This document shows positions 34,985 through 43,357 of a DNA stretch of 64,000 nucleotides, piece after piece (the first letter of the stretch is position 1; every line of letters begins with the position of its first letter). Source of the DNA: Thalassovita sp. (GTDB taxonomy: Bacteria > Pseudomonadota > Alphaproteobacteria > Rhodobacterales > Rhodobacteraceae); assembly GCA_029212905.1 (NCBI GenBank), contig JARGPB010000006.1:150324-214323 (forward strand), written 5' to 3'. The notes under the pieces are model-generated. The model was not told the DNA's origin. It worked only from the letters and a program-made list of their open reading frames with translations, and made no database searches. The position numbers were made by a program, and so were the translations under genes.

Positions 34985-35587
34985 ATGAAACTCATTTACT
35001 CACCCGCCTCGCCGTTTGTGCGCAAGGTGAATGTGCTGATGCACGAAACAGGGCAGGTCGATGATATCGAGCTTGTCTCGGTTATGACGACGCCGGTTTC
35101 CACCCCGTCCGAAGTGAAGGCCGCGAACCCAACAGGCAAAATTCCGGCGCTGATCAGGTCTGATGGTCCCGCGATCTATGACAGCCGGGTGATCTGTCGC
35201 TACCTGGATGATCGTGCGCAGTCCGGGCTGTATCCTCAGGACGGACTTTGGGAGGTTCTGACGCTTGAGGCCACGGCCGACGGGCTGATGGATGCGGCTG
35301 TGTTGATGGTTTACGAGGGGCGCGTGCGTCCGGCTCATATGATCTATGATGAGTGGGTAGAGGCGCAGTGGGGCAAGGTCTCGGGGGCGTTGGATGCGCT
35401 GAACGAACGCTGGATGAGCCACCTAAGCGGGCCGCTGAATATGGGGCAAATCGCCGTTGGTTGTGCGCTGGGGTATCTGGATTTCCGTCACGGCACCCGA
35501 AATTGGCGCGAAGGACGCGGTGCACTGGATGATTGGTTTGCCGTCTTTTCGCAGCGCGATAGCATGCAGGCGACCGCACCGGACTAA
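34985..35587 (+). CDS. Glutathione S-transferase family protein
   Basis: The 200-residue protein has the GST N-terminal thioredoxin fold: MKLIYSPASPFVRKVNVLMHE with the Ser/Cys-position serine, then NPTGKIPALI (cis-Pro loop) and YDSRVICRYLDD (glutathione contact), followed by an all-helical C-terminal domain. Detoxification or another role cannot be separated from sequence. It ends at a bidirectional terminator with the outer-membrane protein gene. Confidence 0.88.
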   Translation: MKLIYSPASPFVRKVNVLMHETGQVDDIELVSVMTTPVSTPSEVKAANPTGKIPALIRSDGPAIYDSRVICRYLDDRAQSGLYPQDGLWEVLTLEATADGLMDAAVLMVYEGRVRPAHMIYDEWVEAQWGKVSGALDALNERWMSHLSGPLNMGQIAVGCALGYLDFRHGTRNWREGRGALDDWFAVFSQRDSMQATAPD

Positions 35588-35591
35588 ATAG

Positions 35592-35626
35592 AAATGGCCT
35601 TCCACAGATTACGGCAAGGCCATTTT
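35592..35626. terminator. Bidirectional terminator between GST and outer-membrane protein genes
   Basis: AAATGGCCTT (35592-35601) pairs with AAGGCCATTT (35616-35625) around a 14-base loop; both flanks supply the A/T tract. Confidence 0.8.
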
Positions 35627-35645
35627 ACGAGTGTTGAAAAACAGC

Positions 35646-36299
35646 TCAGAAGGCGTAGCCGATCCCGATATTGAATGCGTTCGAGTTGAGCGTGGTCGAG
35701 AGCGTGCCGCCACCGTCCAGATCCACTTTGTTGTCGGACCAGGTGAATTGGTATTCTCCGAAAATCGACCAGTGATCGTTGATCTGATACCGCGCTCCGG
35801 CCAACAGCCGCAGCGCGGGGCCTGTCACCTGATATCCCAGAGTATGAGGTCCGCCCGTGGGCTGAATGTCCACATGCGGGACGGCCACGCCGACGCCCGC
35901 ACCGATGAAGGGTGTCCAGCGATCCCACTGACCTGGCCAACGTTTCATGACGTTCAGGGTAATCAGGTTATGGCCGTCGGTAAATTCTAGCCGGTCAAAC
36001 CCGTTGGCAGCCATCTGAGCATCAGGTGCGTAGGCTTTGTTGTGGCTGAATTCCAGGCCAAAGCCGATGTTGTCTGGGCGCCAATACACGGCTCGCGTCC
36101 CATAGTAGGGCGGCATCACGTCGGATTTGCCGTCCCAATCAATTGTGGCGTCAAAATCGCCGATAGCGGGGTGTGACCCGCTGATATTGCTGCTGTTGGG
36201 CTGCTCGCCGCCCAGGTACATGTCAATTTCGATCTCTGCAACTGCAGGGGCGGCCATTGCGGTGGTGGCAGCCAAAGCGACGATCAGTTTCTTAAACAT
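35646..36299 (-). CDS. Outer-membrane beta-barrel protein, LpxQ-like
   Basis: The start MFKKLIVALAATTAMA is chosen because it opens a normal signal peptide (cut near AVA); the frame to 36461 adds a non-signal-like stretch. The 217-residue mature chain has alternating hydrophobic strands and ends with the outer-membrane Phe (NIGIGYAF). Blocks PPYYGTRAVYW, GLEFSHNKAYAPD and GYQVTGPALRLLAGARYQINDHW resemble rhizobial lipid A oxidase (LpxQ), from memory. Activity is not established. It is divergent from petA. Confidence 0.75.
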   Translation of the reverse strand: MFKKLIVALAATTAMAAPAVAEIEIDMYLGGEQPNSSNISGSHPAIGDFDATIDWDGKSDVMPPYYGTRAVYWRPDNIGFGLEFSHNKAYAPDAQMAANGFDRLEFTDGHNLITLNVMKRWPGQWDRWTPFIGAGVGVAVPHVDIQPTGGPHTLGYQVTGPALRLLAGARYQINDHWSIFGEYQFTWSDNKVDLDGGGTLSTTLNSNAFNIGIGYAF

Positions 36300-36574
36300 T
36301 CTGTCGATCCGTTTTTGTGCACTGGCCAGTTGAAATGCGACTCGGCGCAATGCTGTGTCAAAGTGAACTAAATAGTACAGTTCTTTCATATGGGGCAGAA
36401 TCTGCCCAGACAAGCGCGACACATTCGCACCTGTTGCGATTCCGCAACCACTGCGCGGCATTGTCTGCTGGACTGAACGGGAATCCCCGGCTAAACAGCG
36501 CCACGGAAAGGCTGCATTTTGGGCGGCCCCACGTCGTATAGGCCGTTTTCGGTCGAAGAATTGGAGAAAACCTC

Positions 36575-37135
36575 GTGTCCCACGCAGAAGATCACGAAGG
36601 CACCCGCAGGGATTTCCTGTACTACGCTACTGCCGGTGCAGGTGCCGTGGCGACCGGTGCCGCCGTCTGGCCGCTGGTCAATCAGATGAACCCCTCCGCA
36701 GATGTTCAGGCACTGGCCTCGATCCGCGTTGACGTTTCCGGTGTCGCAACCGGTACGCAGCTGACGGTGAAATGGCTGGGCAAGCCGGTTTTCATCCGCC
36801 GCCGGACCGAGGAAGAAATCGCTGTCGGTCGTTCGGTTGAGATGGGCGAACTGATTGATGCCAAATCGCAGAACGCCAACAAGCCTGACGCAGATGCGTC
36901 GGACGCCAACCGCGCCATGGACGAAAATGGCGAGTGGCTGGTGATGATCGGCGTGTGTACTCACCTGGGTTGCGTCCCTATCGGGAATGGCGCTGGTGAG
37001 TTCGGTGGCTGGTTCTGCCCGTGCCACGGTTCGCACTATGATACCGCCGGTCGCATCCGGAAAGGCCCCGCTCCGCGGAACCTCGACATCCCTGTCGCAG
37101 TGTTCGAAGACGAAACTACGATCAAACTGGGATAA
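36575..37135 (+). CDS. petA: Ubiquinol-cytochrome c reductase iron-sulfur (Rieske) subunit PetA
   Basis: The Rieske subunit carries the 2Fe-2S cluster of the bc1 complex. The start is a GTG at 36575 with GGAG upstream. The 186-residue protein has a twin-arginine-containing N-terminus GTRRDFLYYATAGAGA, one membrane anchor (about 12-32), and the cluster motifs CTHLGC (about 128-133) and CPCHGSHYD. petB follows 12 bases later. Confidence 0.97.
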   Translation: MSHAEDHEGTRRDFLYYATAGAGAVATGAAVWPLVNQMNPSADVQALASIRVDVSGVATGTQLTVKWLGKPVFIRRRTEEEIAVGRSVEMGELIDAKSQNANKPDADASDANRAMDENGEWLVMIGVCTHLGCVPIGNGAGEFGGWFCPCHGSHYDTAGRIRKGPAPRNLDIPVAVFEDETTIKLG

Positions 37136-37147
37136 GGTATAACGCAC

Positions 37148-38461
37148 ATGTCCGGAATTCCGCACGATCATTACGAGCCCAAAACGGGCGCTGAGAAATG
37201 GCTGCATTCGCGCCTGCCCATCGTTGGGCTTCTCTATGACACAATCATGATCCCCACACCCAAGAACCTGAACTGGATGTGGATTTGGGGTATCATCCTG
37301 ACCTTCTGCCTGGCTTTGCAGATCGTCACCGGCATCGTCCTGGTGATGCACTACACGCCGCATGTCGACCTGGCCTTTGCCTCGGTTGAGCACATCATGC
37401 GTGATGTGAACGGCGGCTATATGCTGCGCTATCTGCACGCAAACGGTGCTTCGCTGTTCTTTGTTGCTGTGTATCTGCACATCTTCCGCGGTCTGTACTA
37501 CGGGTCCTATAAGGCCCCGCGCGAGATCACATGGATCATCGGTATGCTGATCTACCTGTGCATGATGGGCGCGGCCTTCATGGGCTATGTTCTGCCTTGG
37601 GGGCAGATGTCCTTCTGGGGCGCGACCGTGATCACCGGCCTGTTTGGCGCGATCCCGTTCATCGGTGAACCGATCCAAACCTGGCTGCTGGGCGGACCGG
37701 CCGTGGATAACGCCACGCTGAACCGGTTCTTCTCGCTGCACTATCTGCTGCCGTTTGTGATTGCTGCGCTGGTTGCAGTTCACATTTGGGCCTTCCACAC
37801 CACTGGCAACAACAACCCGACGGGTATTGATGTGCGCCGTGGCTCGAAGGAAGAAGTCAAGAAAGACACCGTCCCTTTCTGGCCCTACTTCGTGATCAAG
37901 GACGTTTTCGCCCTGGCCGTTGTCCTGCTGGTGTTCTTTGCGATTGTTGGCTTTATGCCAAACTATCTGGGTCACCCCGATAACTATATCGAGGCAAACC
38001 CGCTGGCGACGCCTGCGCACATTGTTCCTGAATGGTACTTCCTGCCGTTCTACGCGATCCTGCGTGCCTTTACCGCGGATGTTTGGGTTGTGATGTTTGC
38101 AAGCTGGATCACCGGTGGCATCATCGACGCAAAATTCTTTGGTGTGATTGCAATGTTCGGTGCTATCGCTGTGATGGCTCTGGCACCTTGGCTGGATACA
38201 TCGCGCGTTCGTTCGGGTAAGTATCGCCCGATGTTCAAGTGGTGGTTCTGGCTGTTGGCGATCGACTTTATGGTGCTGATGTGGGTGGGCGCAATGCCGA
38301 CCGAGGGTATCTATCCCTACATCTCGCTGATCGCGGCAACCTATTGGTTCGGCTACTTCTTGGTGCTGCTGCCGCTTCTGGGCGTCATCGAGAAACCGAG
38401 CGAAATGCCGGCCACCATCGAGGACGACTTCAATGACCATTACGGCAAGTCGGCCGAATAA
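37148..38461 (+). CDS. petB: Cytochrome b subunit PetB
   Basis: The 437-residue protein has eight transmembrane helices, the heme-binding histidine region HANGASLFFVAVYLHIF and FVIAALVAVHIWAFH, and the quinol-site motif PEWYFLPFYAILR. It is the full-length bacterial form, not the split b6/IV type. It lies in petABC between the Rieske and cytochrome c1 genes. Confidence 0.97.
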   Translation: MSGIPHDHYEPKTGAEKWLHSRLPIVGLLYDTIMIPTPKNLNWMWIWGIILTFCLALQIVTGIVLVMHYTPHVDLAFASVEHIMRDVNGGYMLRYLHANGASLFFVAVYLHIFRGLYYGSYKAPREITWIIGMLIYLCMMGAAFMGYVLPWGQMSFWGATVITGLFGAIPFIGEPIQTWLLGGPAVDNATLNRFFSLHYLLPFVIAALVAVHIWAFHTTGNNNPTGIDVRRGSKEEVKKDTVPFWPYFVIKDVFALAVVLLVFFAIVGFMPNYLGHPDNYIEANPLATPAHIVPEWYFLPFYAILRAFTADVWVVMFASWITGGIIDAKFFGVIAMFGAIAVMALAPWLDTSRVRSGKYRPMFKWWFWLLAIDFMVLMWVGAMPTEGIYPYISLIAATYWFGYFLVLLPLLGVIEKPSEMPATIEDDFNDHYGKSAE

Positions 38462-38477
38462 GTAAGGAAACGGGATA

Positions 38478-39269
38478 ATGCTTAAGAAACTCGCGATTAC
38501 CGCAGTTACCGCCCTGACCCTTTCGGCAGGTGGCGCAGTTGCAGCCGGTGATGCAGGTCACATCCATGATGTGGACTTCTCCTTCGAAGGTCCGTTCGGC
38601 AAGTTCGACCAGATGCAGTTGCAGCGCGGCCTTCAGGTCTACACCGAGGTTTGCTCGGCGTGTCACGGTCTGAAGTTCGTACCGATCCGCACGCTGGCTG
38701 ACGAAGGTGGCCCTCAGATGCCCGAGGACCAGGTTCGTGCCTATGCAGCTCAGATGGATATCTATGACCCAGAGCTGGAAGATGATCGTCCGCGTACACC
38801 GGCTGATTTCTTCCCGCAGGGTGGTGATCCGAATGCACCTGACCTGTCGCTGATGGCGAAGGCGCGCGCTGGGTTCCACGGCCCCTACGGCACCGGCATG
38901 AACCAGCTGTTCAAAGGCATCGGTGGCCCCGAGTACATCGTCTCGATCCTGTCCGGGTATACCGGCGAGGAGAAAGAGGAAGCGGGCACCACGTTCTATG
39001 GCAACACCGCCTTTCCTGGTGGCTGGATTTCCATGGCGCCGCCGCTGGTCGGCGAGGATGTTGATTTCGCAGACGGCCACAGCAACGAGCTGCATCACGA
39101 AGCCGAGGATGTTGCGGCTTTCCTGATGTGGACCGCCGAGCCCAAAATGATGGCGCGCCAGCAGACCGGTTTCGTTGCCGTTCTGATGCTGACCATCCTG
39201 TCGGTTCTGCTGTATCTGACGAACAAGAAAATCTGGGCGCCTATCAAGAAGGCCGCCAAGAAGGCCTGA
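38478..39269 (+). CDS. petC: Cytochrome c1 PetC
   Basis: The 263-residue protein has a signal peptide (about 1-21), the heme c site CSACHGLKF (about residues 55-63), the axial methionine region (GWISMAPPL) and a C-terminal anchor helix (FVAVLMLTILSVLLYL) followed by a basic tail. Electron transfer passes from the Rieske cluster to a soluble or membrane cytochrome c. A strong terminator lies 24 bases downstream. Confidence 0.97.
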   Translation: MLKKLAITAVTALTLSAGGAVAAGDAGHIHDVDFSFEGPFGKFDQMQLQRGLQVYTEVCSACHGLKFVPIRTLADEGGPQMPEDQVRAYAAQMDIYDPELEDDRPRTPADFFPQGGDPNAPDLSLMAKARAGFHGPYGTGMNQLFKGIGGPEYIVSILSGYTGEEKEEAGTTFYGNTAFPGGWISMAPPLVGEDVDFADGHSNELHHEAEDVAAFLMWTAEPKMMARQQTGFVAVLMLTILSVLLYLTNKKIWAPIKKAAKKA

Positions 39270-39292
39270 ACCTGACGGGTCCTGAAATATGC

Positions 39293-39323
39293 AAAAGCCC
39301 CGCCAAATCGGCGGGGCTTTTGT
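39293..39323 (+). terminator. Rho-independent terminator of petABC
   Basis: AAAAGCCCCGCC pairs perfectly with GGCGGGGCTTTT around AAATC, followed by TGTTATTT. It separates petABC from the convergent ubiH-like gene. Confidence 0.92.
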
Positions 39324-39408
39324 TATTTGGAGGTGCGCCTACGGCGCGCTGTATGTCTCGTCCTTGGCCTCTGGCCGCGTCCTCGCGCGGGGGGCCTGTG
39401 TGACGTGT

Positions 39409-40626
39409 CTAACGCATGAGGTCTGGCAAATCTCCGTTGAGGCCCGCCGCTTCTCGGATAAACGTTCGGCGTAGGCCCGGTAGCGCATTCACAACTCCCA
39501 TTCCGATGTCGCGACCAAGGCGTAGCAGCGGATTGTCATTCGAGAAGAGTTTGTTCGTAAGGTCCGTTGCCATAGCCAGTGTGGCGGTATCGAAACGCCG
39601 CCATTCCTGGTAGCGGTCTAGGACCAGCTCGGATGCGAAGTTTTCGCCGCGCTGTTTGGCGTGCGAAACGACATGCGCCAGAGCGGCGACATCGCGCAGC
39701 CCAGCATTCAGCCCTTGCCCCGCAATCGGGTGCATCCCATGTGCAGCGTCGCCGATCAAAGCCAGCCGCTCTGCGGTAAAACTGTTGGCGACGGTCAGGT
39801 TCAGCGGATAGGTGAAGCGTTTTCCGACAAGGCGAATGTCGCCCAGAAAATCGCCGAAGCGCGGGCGCAGAACTTGCATGTATTGATCATCAGTCAGTGC
39901 CTGAAATATGGCTGCATTTTCGTGTGTTTCGGACCAGACAATCGATGACATATTCCCCGGTAGTGGCAGAATCGCCAGCGGACCAGGAGGCATGAAGAAT
40001 TGATGTGCGATGCCATGATGAGGCAGGTCGTGCTCGATCGCGCAGACAAGAGCTGTCTGGCCATAATCCCAGCCGGAGCGCTTGATTCCTGCGCGTTCGG
40101 CTGTACCAGAGCGTCGCCCGTCCGCGCCGACCAGCAGCGCGCCATGCAGTGTTTCGCCCGATGCAAGGGTCACGGTCACGCCGCCTGCATCCGCCTGTTG
40201 TGCCACCACGGTTTCACCGTTCAGGACAGTGATCAGGGTGCTTTCGTTCATTGCTTGTGACAGCGCGCGCCGCAAGAAACGATCCTCAAGCATATGGCCC
40301 ATGGGGCCTTCTTCGATTTCGGCATGATCGAAATGCAGAAAGAACGGAGAAAGGGGGCCTTCGCCCGCTCGGCCGTCAGAGACCTTGATGTCCAGCATCG
40401 GTTGCGACTGTGGCGCAACCTGATCCCAGACGCCAATCCCCGCTAGTAGACGTTTGGAGGCCAATGCGAGGGCATAGCCACGCCCATCGAAATTGTCGCC
40501 AGTCTGAACGTCGCGCGGTAGCGCGTCGATCACAGTTGAACGCAGCCCGGCCTTGGCCAGGGCGAGTGCCAGCGCGGGGCCATTCAGCCCGCCGCCGACG
40601 ATCAGGATGTCGCTATCGGTGCTCAT
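39409..40626 (-). CDS. UbiH/UbiF-family FAD monooxygenase (ubiquinone biosynthesis)
   Basis: The 405-residue protein has ILIVGGGLNGPALALALAKAG (FAD ADP motif, residues 8-28), VGADGRRSGTAERAG (DG motif) and LIGDAAHGMHPIAGQGLNAGLRD (GD motif). The family hydroxylates the ubiquinone ring at one of three positions; which cannot be told from sequence. Its 5' end is 81 bases from the amidase start on the other strand. Confidence 0.9.
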   Translation of the reverse strand: MSTDSDILIVGGGLNGPALALALAKAGLRSTVIDALPRDVQTGDNFDGRGYALALASKRLLAGIGVWDQVAPQSQPMLDIKVSDGRAGEGPLSPFFLHFDHAEIEEGPMGHMLEDRFLRRALSQAMNESTLITVLNGETVVAQQADAGGVTVTLASGETLHGALLVGADGRRSGTAERAGIKRSGWDYGQTALVCAIEHDLPHHGIAHQFFMPPGPLAILPLPGNMSSIVWSETHENAAIFQALTDDQYMQVLRPRFGDFLGDIRLVGKRFTYPLNLTVANSFTAERLALIGDAAHGMHPIAGQGLNAGLRDVAALAHVVSHAKQRGENFASELVLDRYQEWRRFDTATLAMATDLTNKLFSNDNPLLRLGRDIGMGVVNALPGLRRTFIREAAGLNGDLPDLMR

Positions 40627-40707
40627 GCGGCAAATATGGCCGAGAATGCGGGATTGTCCATGCGCTGCGCTGCCGCTACCGTTCGAAAAAGTTCAGGAGA
40701 GATGGGC

Positions 40708-42042
40708 ATGCAGGATTGGTTGTGGAAAAGCGCCACAGAATTGGGGCGTGGTATCGGGGATGGCTCTATTGATGCGGTGGCGTTGACGCGCACGTATCTG
40801 GAGGCGATCGAAGCACATCCTTTCCGCGACCGTATCTATGCGCGGGTCACGCCGGCACGTGCACTGGCCGAGGCGCAGGCAGCAGCGGATCGCGCGGCCG
40901 CGGGCTTTCGGTTGTCGCCGGTCGATGGCGTGCCGGTCAGCTGGAAAGATCTGTTTGATTCGGCTGGTGTCGCGACCGAGGCAGGATCAGCCCTGTTAAA
41001 GGATCGCGTGCCGACGCAGGATGCCTGGGTCTTGCGCAATGCGACGGCGATGGGATTGGTCTGTCTGGGAAAAACCCACATGAGCGAGCTGGCCTTTTCG
41101 GGGCTTGGCCTAAATCCGGTGACCGCCACGTCGCCCTGTGTGAACGATCATGACGCCGTATCGGGCGGGTCGTCCTCGGGGGCCGCGACATCGGTGGCCT
41201 TTGGGTTGGCGGCGTGTGGGATTGGGTCGGATACAGGGGGATCGGTGCGTATCCCCTCTGCTTGGAATGATCTGGTTGGGCTGAAAACCACGTCCGGTCG
41301 CATCCCGCTGGAGGGTGTGGTCCCGCTATGCCATCGATTTGATACCATCGGGCCGTTGTGCCGGTCAGTTGAAGACGCCGCGATGATGCTGGCGATACTC
41401 GAGGGCGGTGCGCCGGCTGATCTGCGTGGCGCGACGCTGCAAGGGAAACGCTTTGCTGTGCTGCAAACTGTGGTTATGGACAATATCCGCCCCGAGCCGT
41501 TGGCCGCGTATACCGCTGCGGTGGAAAAACTGCGCGATGCAGGTGCTGTGATTGAAACGCTTGAGGCGCCCGAGGTGGCGCTGGCCATGGACTTGGCCGG
41601 TGCTGTTTTCCCGACCGAGGCCTACGGCCTATGGCGTGACGTGATCGAAGCAAACCCCCACCTGATGTTTGACCGCATCCTTGAGCGATTCCGTGGTGGG
41701 GCCAGTTTCAGTGCGCCGGACTATGTGCAGGCGTGGCAGCAGCTGGAGGAATACCGCACGATCTGGAACGCGCGCGTGGCCGGGTTTGACGCGGTTCTGT
41801 GCCCCACTTCGCCGATTTTGCCGCCAAACGTGGACAAACTGATGAATGACGACGCTTATTACGTCTCGGAAAATCTGTTGGCGCTTCAGAATACGCGTGT
41901 GGGAAATCTGATGGGTGGCTGCGGCGTTACGCTGCCTACGGGCGTGCCATCCTGTGGGATTATTTTCAACGGCCTCCCGATGCAAGAGGAACGCCTGCTG
42001 CGAATCGCATCCGCCGCTGAGCCGGTGCTTCGGACGGGGTAG
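40708..42042 (+). CDS. Amidase (amidase signature family)
   Basis: The start MQDWLWKSATELGRG is chosen for CAGGAGAG seven bases upstream (an adjacent ATG at 40702 is also possible). The 444-residue protein carries the Lys-Ser-Ser triad: Lys in VSWKDLFDSAG (about 77), the cis-Ser in VSGGSSSGAATSVAFG (about 152), and GSDTGGSVRIPSAWN (nucleophile, about 176). Members hydrolyse varied amides; GatA is excluded because no GatC/B are adjacent and the C-terminal part differs. The gene runs in the same direction as the aminotransferase and ftsK. Confidence 0.87.
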   Translation: MQDWLWKSATELGRGIGDGSIDAVALTRTYLEAIEAHPFRDRIYARVTPARALAEAQAAADRAAAGFRLSPVDGVPVSWKDLFDSAGVATEAGSALLKDRVPTQDAWVLRNATAMGLVCLGKTHMSELAFSGLGLNPVTATSPCVNDHDAVSGGSSSGAATSVAFGLAACGIGSDTGGSVRIPSAWNDLVGLKTTSGRIPLEGVVPLCHRFDTIGPLCRSVEDAAMMLAILEGGAPADLRGATLQGKRFAVLQTVVMDNIRPEPLAAYTAAVEKLRDAGAVIETLEAPEVALAMDLAGAVFPTEAYGLWRDVIEANPHLMFDRILERFRGGASFSAPDYVQAWQQLEEYRTIWNARVAGFDAVLCPTSPILPPNVDKLMNDDAYYVSENLLALQNTRVGNLMGGCGVTLPTGVPSCGIIFNGLPMQEERLLRIASAAEPVLRTG

Positions 42043-42163
42043 GGCGTTGTCAAAAACGCCACAGGGTTAACACGTTACATTGCTTTGTCTGGACGAAAGC
42101 CACGCCGTTCGGTACTCTGGACAAAACGGGGCGCAATGATCCCGATGAATGAGGCAGTTCTGA

Positions 42164-43342
42164 ATGTTTCCCGAGCGGTTTTCTAACCTACCGGCTTATG
42201 CGTTTCCGCGTTTGCGCGCCCTATTGGACGTGCACGAACCGGGTGGCCCAGTCATGCACATGACAATCGGCGAGCCAAAGCACGCGTTCCCCGATTGGGT
42301 CAGCCAGATCCTGGCTGAGAATGTCGCTGGTTTTGGGCAATATCCGCCCAATGACGGCACACCTGGATTGCGTGCAGCGATCGCCGGGTTTCTGAACCGC
42401 CGTTACGGTGTCACGGTGGACGCGGATACTCAGGTCATGCCGTTGAATGGGACCCGCGAGGGGCTGTACAACGCCGCAATGGCCCTGATCCCCGAGCAAA
42501 AGCATGGCCAGCAGCCGGTCGTCCTGATCCCGAACCCGTTTTACCAAGTCTATATGATCGGTACGATCTCGGTCCGGGCCGAGCCGGTGTTCATGTCGGC
42601 CACCCACGAAAACGGGTATCTGCCGGACTATGCGTCGCTTTCGCCTGACGTGCTGAACCGCGTTGCTGCGGCCTATGTGTGTTCACCCGCGAATCCGCAG
42701 GGTGCGGTGGCCAGTCGTGCCTATTGGGCAGATCTGATCCGCCTGGCCGAGCAATATGATTTCCAGATCTTCGCCGATGAATGCTACTCGGAGATCTACC
42801 GCGACACCCCACCTGTGGGTGCGATGCAGGTCGCGCAGGAATTGGGGGCTGATCCCGAACGCGTAGTGATTTTCCATTCACTGTCAAAGCGGTCGAATCT
42901 GCCGGGGTTGCGGTCGGGCTTTGTCGCGGCTGGCCCCGAAAGCATGAAGCGCATTAAACAGTTGCGCGCCTATGCGGGCGCTCCATTGCCCCTGCCGATT
43001 CAACATGTTTCGCAGGCGGTCTGGGAGGACGACGCTCATGTTGTCGAGAACCGCCGCCTGTACGGTGAAAAATACGCGGTCGCTGATCAGGAATTTGCCA
43101 GCATTCAGGGCTACAAGGGCCCCGAGGCCGGATTTTTCCTGTGGCTTCCGGTTCAGAACGGCGAAGAAACCGCACTGAAGCTGTGGCTGGAAACCGGCGT
43201 CCGAGTGTTGCCGGGCGCCTATCTCAGCAAAGACGTGAACGGGACCAATCCCGGTAAAGAGTACATCCGGGTCGCGATGGTGGCCCCAAAAGAAGAGCTG
43301 CGCGAAGGCCTGATACGCCTGCGTGATTGCATCTACAGATAA
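42164..43342 (+). CDS. dapC: PLP aminotransferase, probable N-succinyldiaminopimelate aminotransferase DapC
   Basis: The 392-residue class I/II aminotransferase has the PLP lysine in FHSLSKRSNLPGLRSGF (about 236-252), and IFADECYSEIYRD (Asp/Tyr). The N-terminus LPAYAFPRLRALLDVHEPGG and MTIGEPKHAFPDWV follows the DapC pattern (PYPFERLRAL; SIGEPKHPTP). DapC makes N-succinyl-L,L-DAP, the step between dapD and dapE. The assignment rests on my memory of the family and on the other dap genes in the window. Confidence 0.78.
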   Translation: MFPERFSNLPAYAFPRLRALLDVHEPGGPVMHMTIGEPKHAFPDWVSQILAENVAGFGQYPPNDGTPGLRAAIAGFLNRRYGVTVDADTQVMPLNGTREGLYNAAMALIPEQKHGQQPVVLIPNPFYQVYMIGTISVRAEPVFMSATHENGYLPDYASLSPDVLNRVAAAYVCSPANPQGAVASRAYWADLIRLAEQYDFQIFADECYSEIYRDTPPVGAMQVAQELGADPERVVIFHSLSKRSNLPGLRSGFVAAGPESMKRIKQLRAYAGAPLPLPIQHVSQAVWEDDAHVVENRRLYGEKYAVADQEFASIQGYKGPEAGFFLWLPVQNGEETALKLWLETGVRVLPGAYLSKDVNGTNPGKEYIRVAMVAPKEELREGLIRLRDCIYR

Positions 43343-43357
43343 GAAACGAGGGCAGGA

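Noticed and set aside
36491..38440. 649-codon minus-strand frame opposite petA-petB
   Set aside because: It is antisense to petA and petB and rich in His, Gln and Arg, typical of a shadow.
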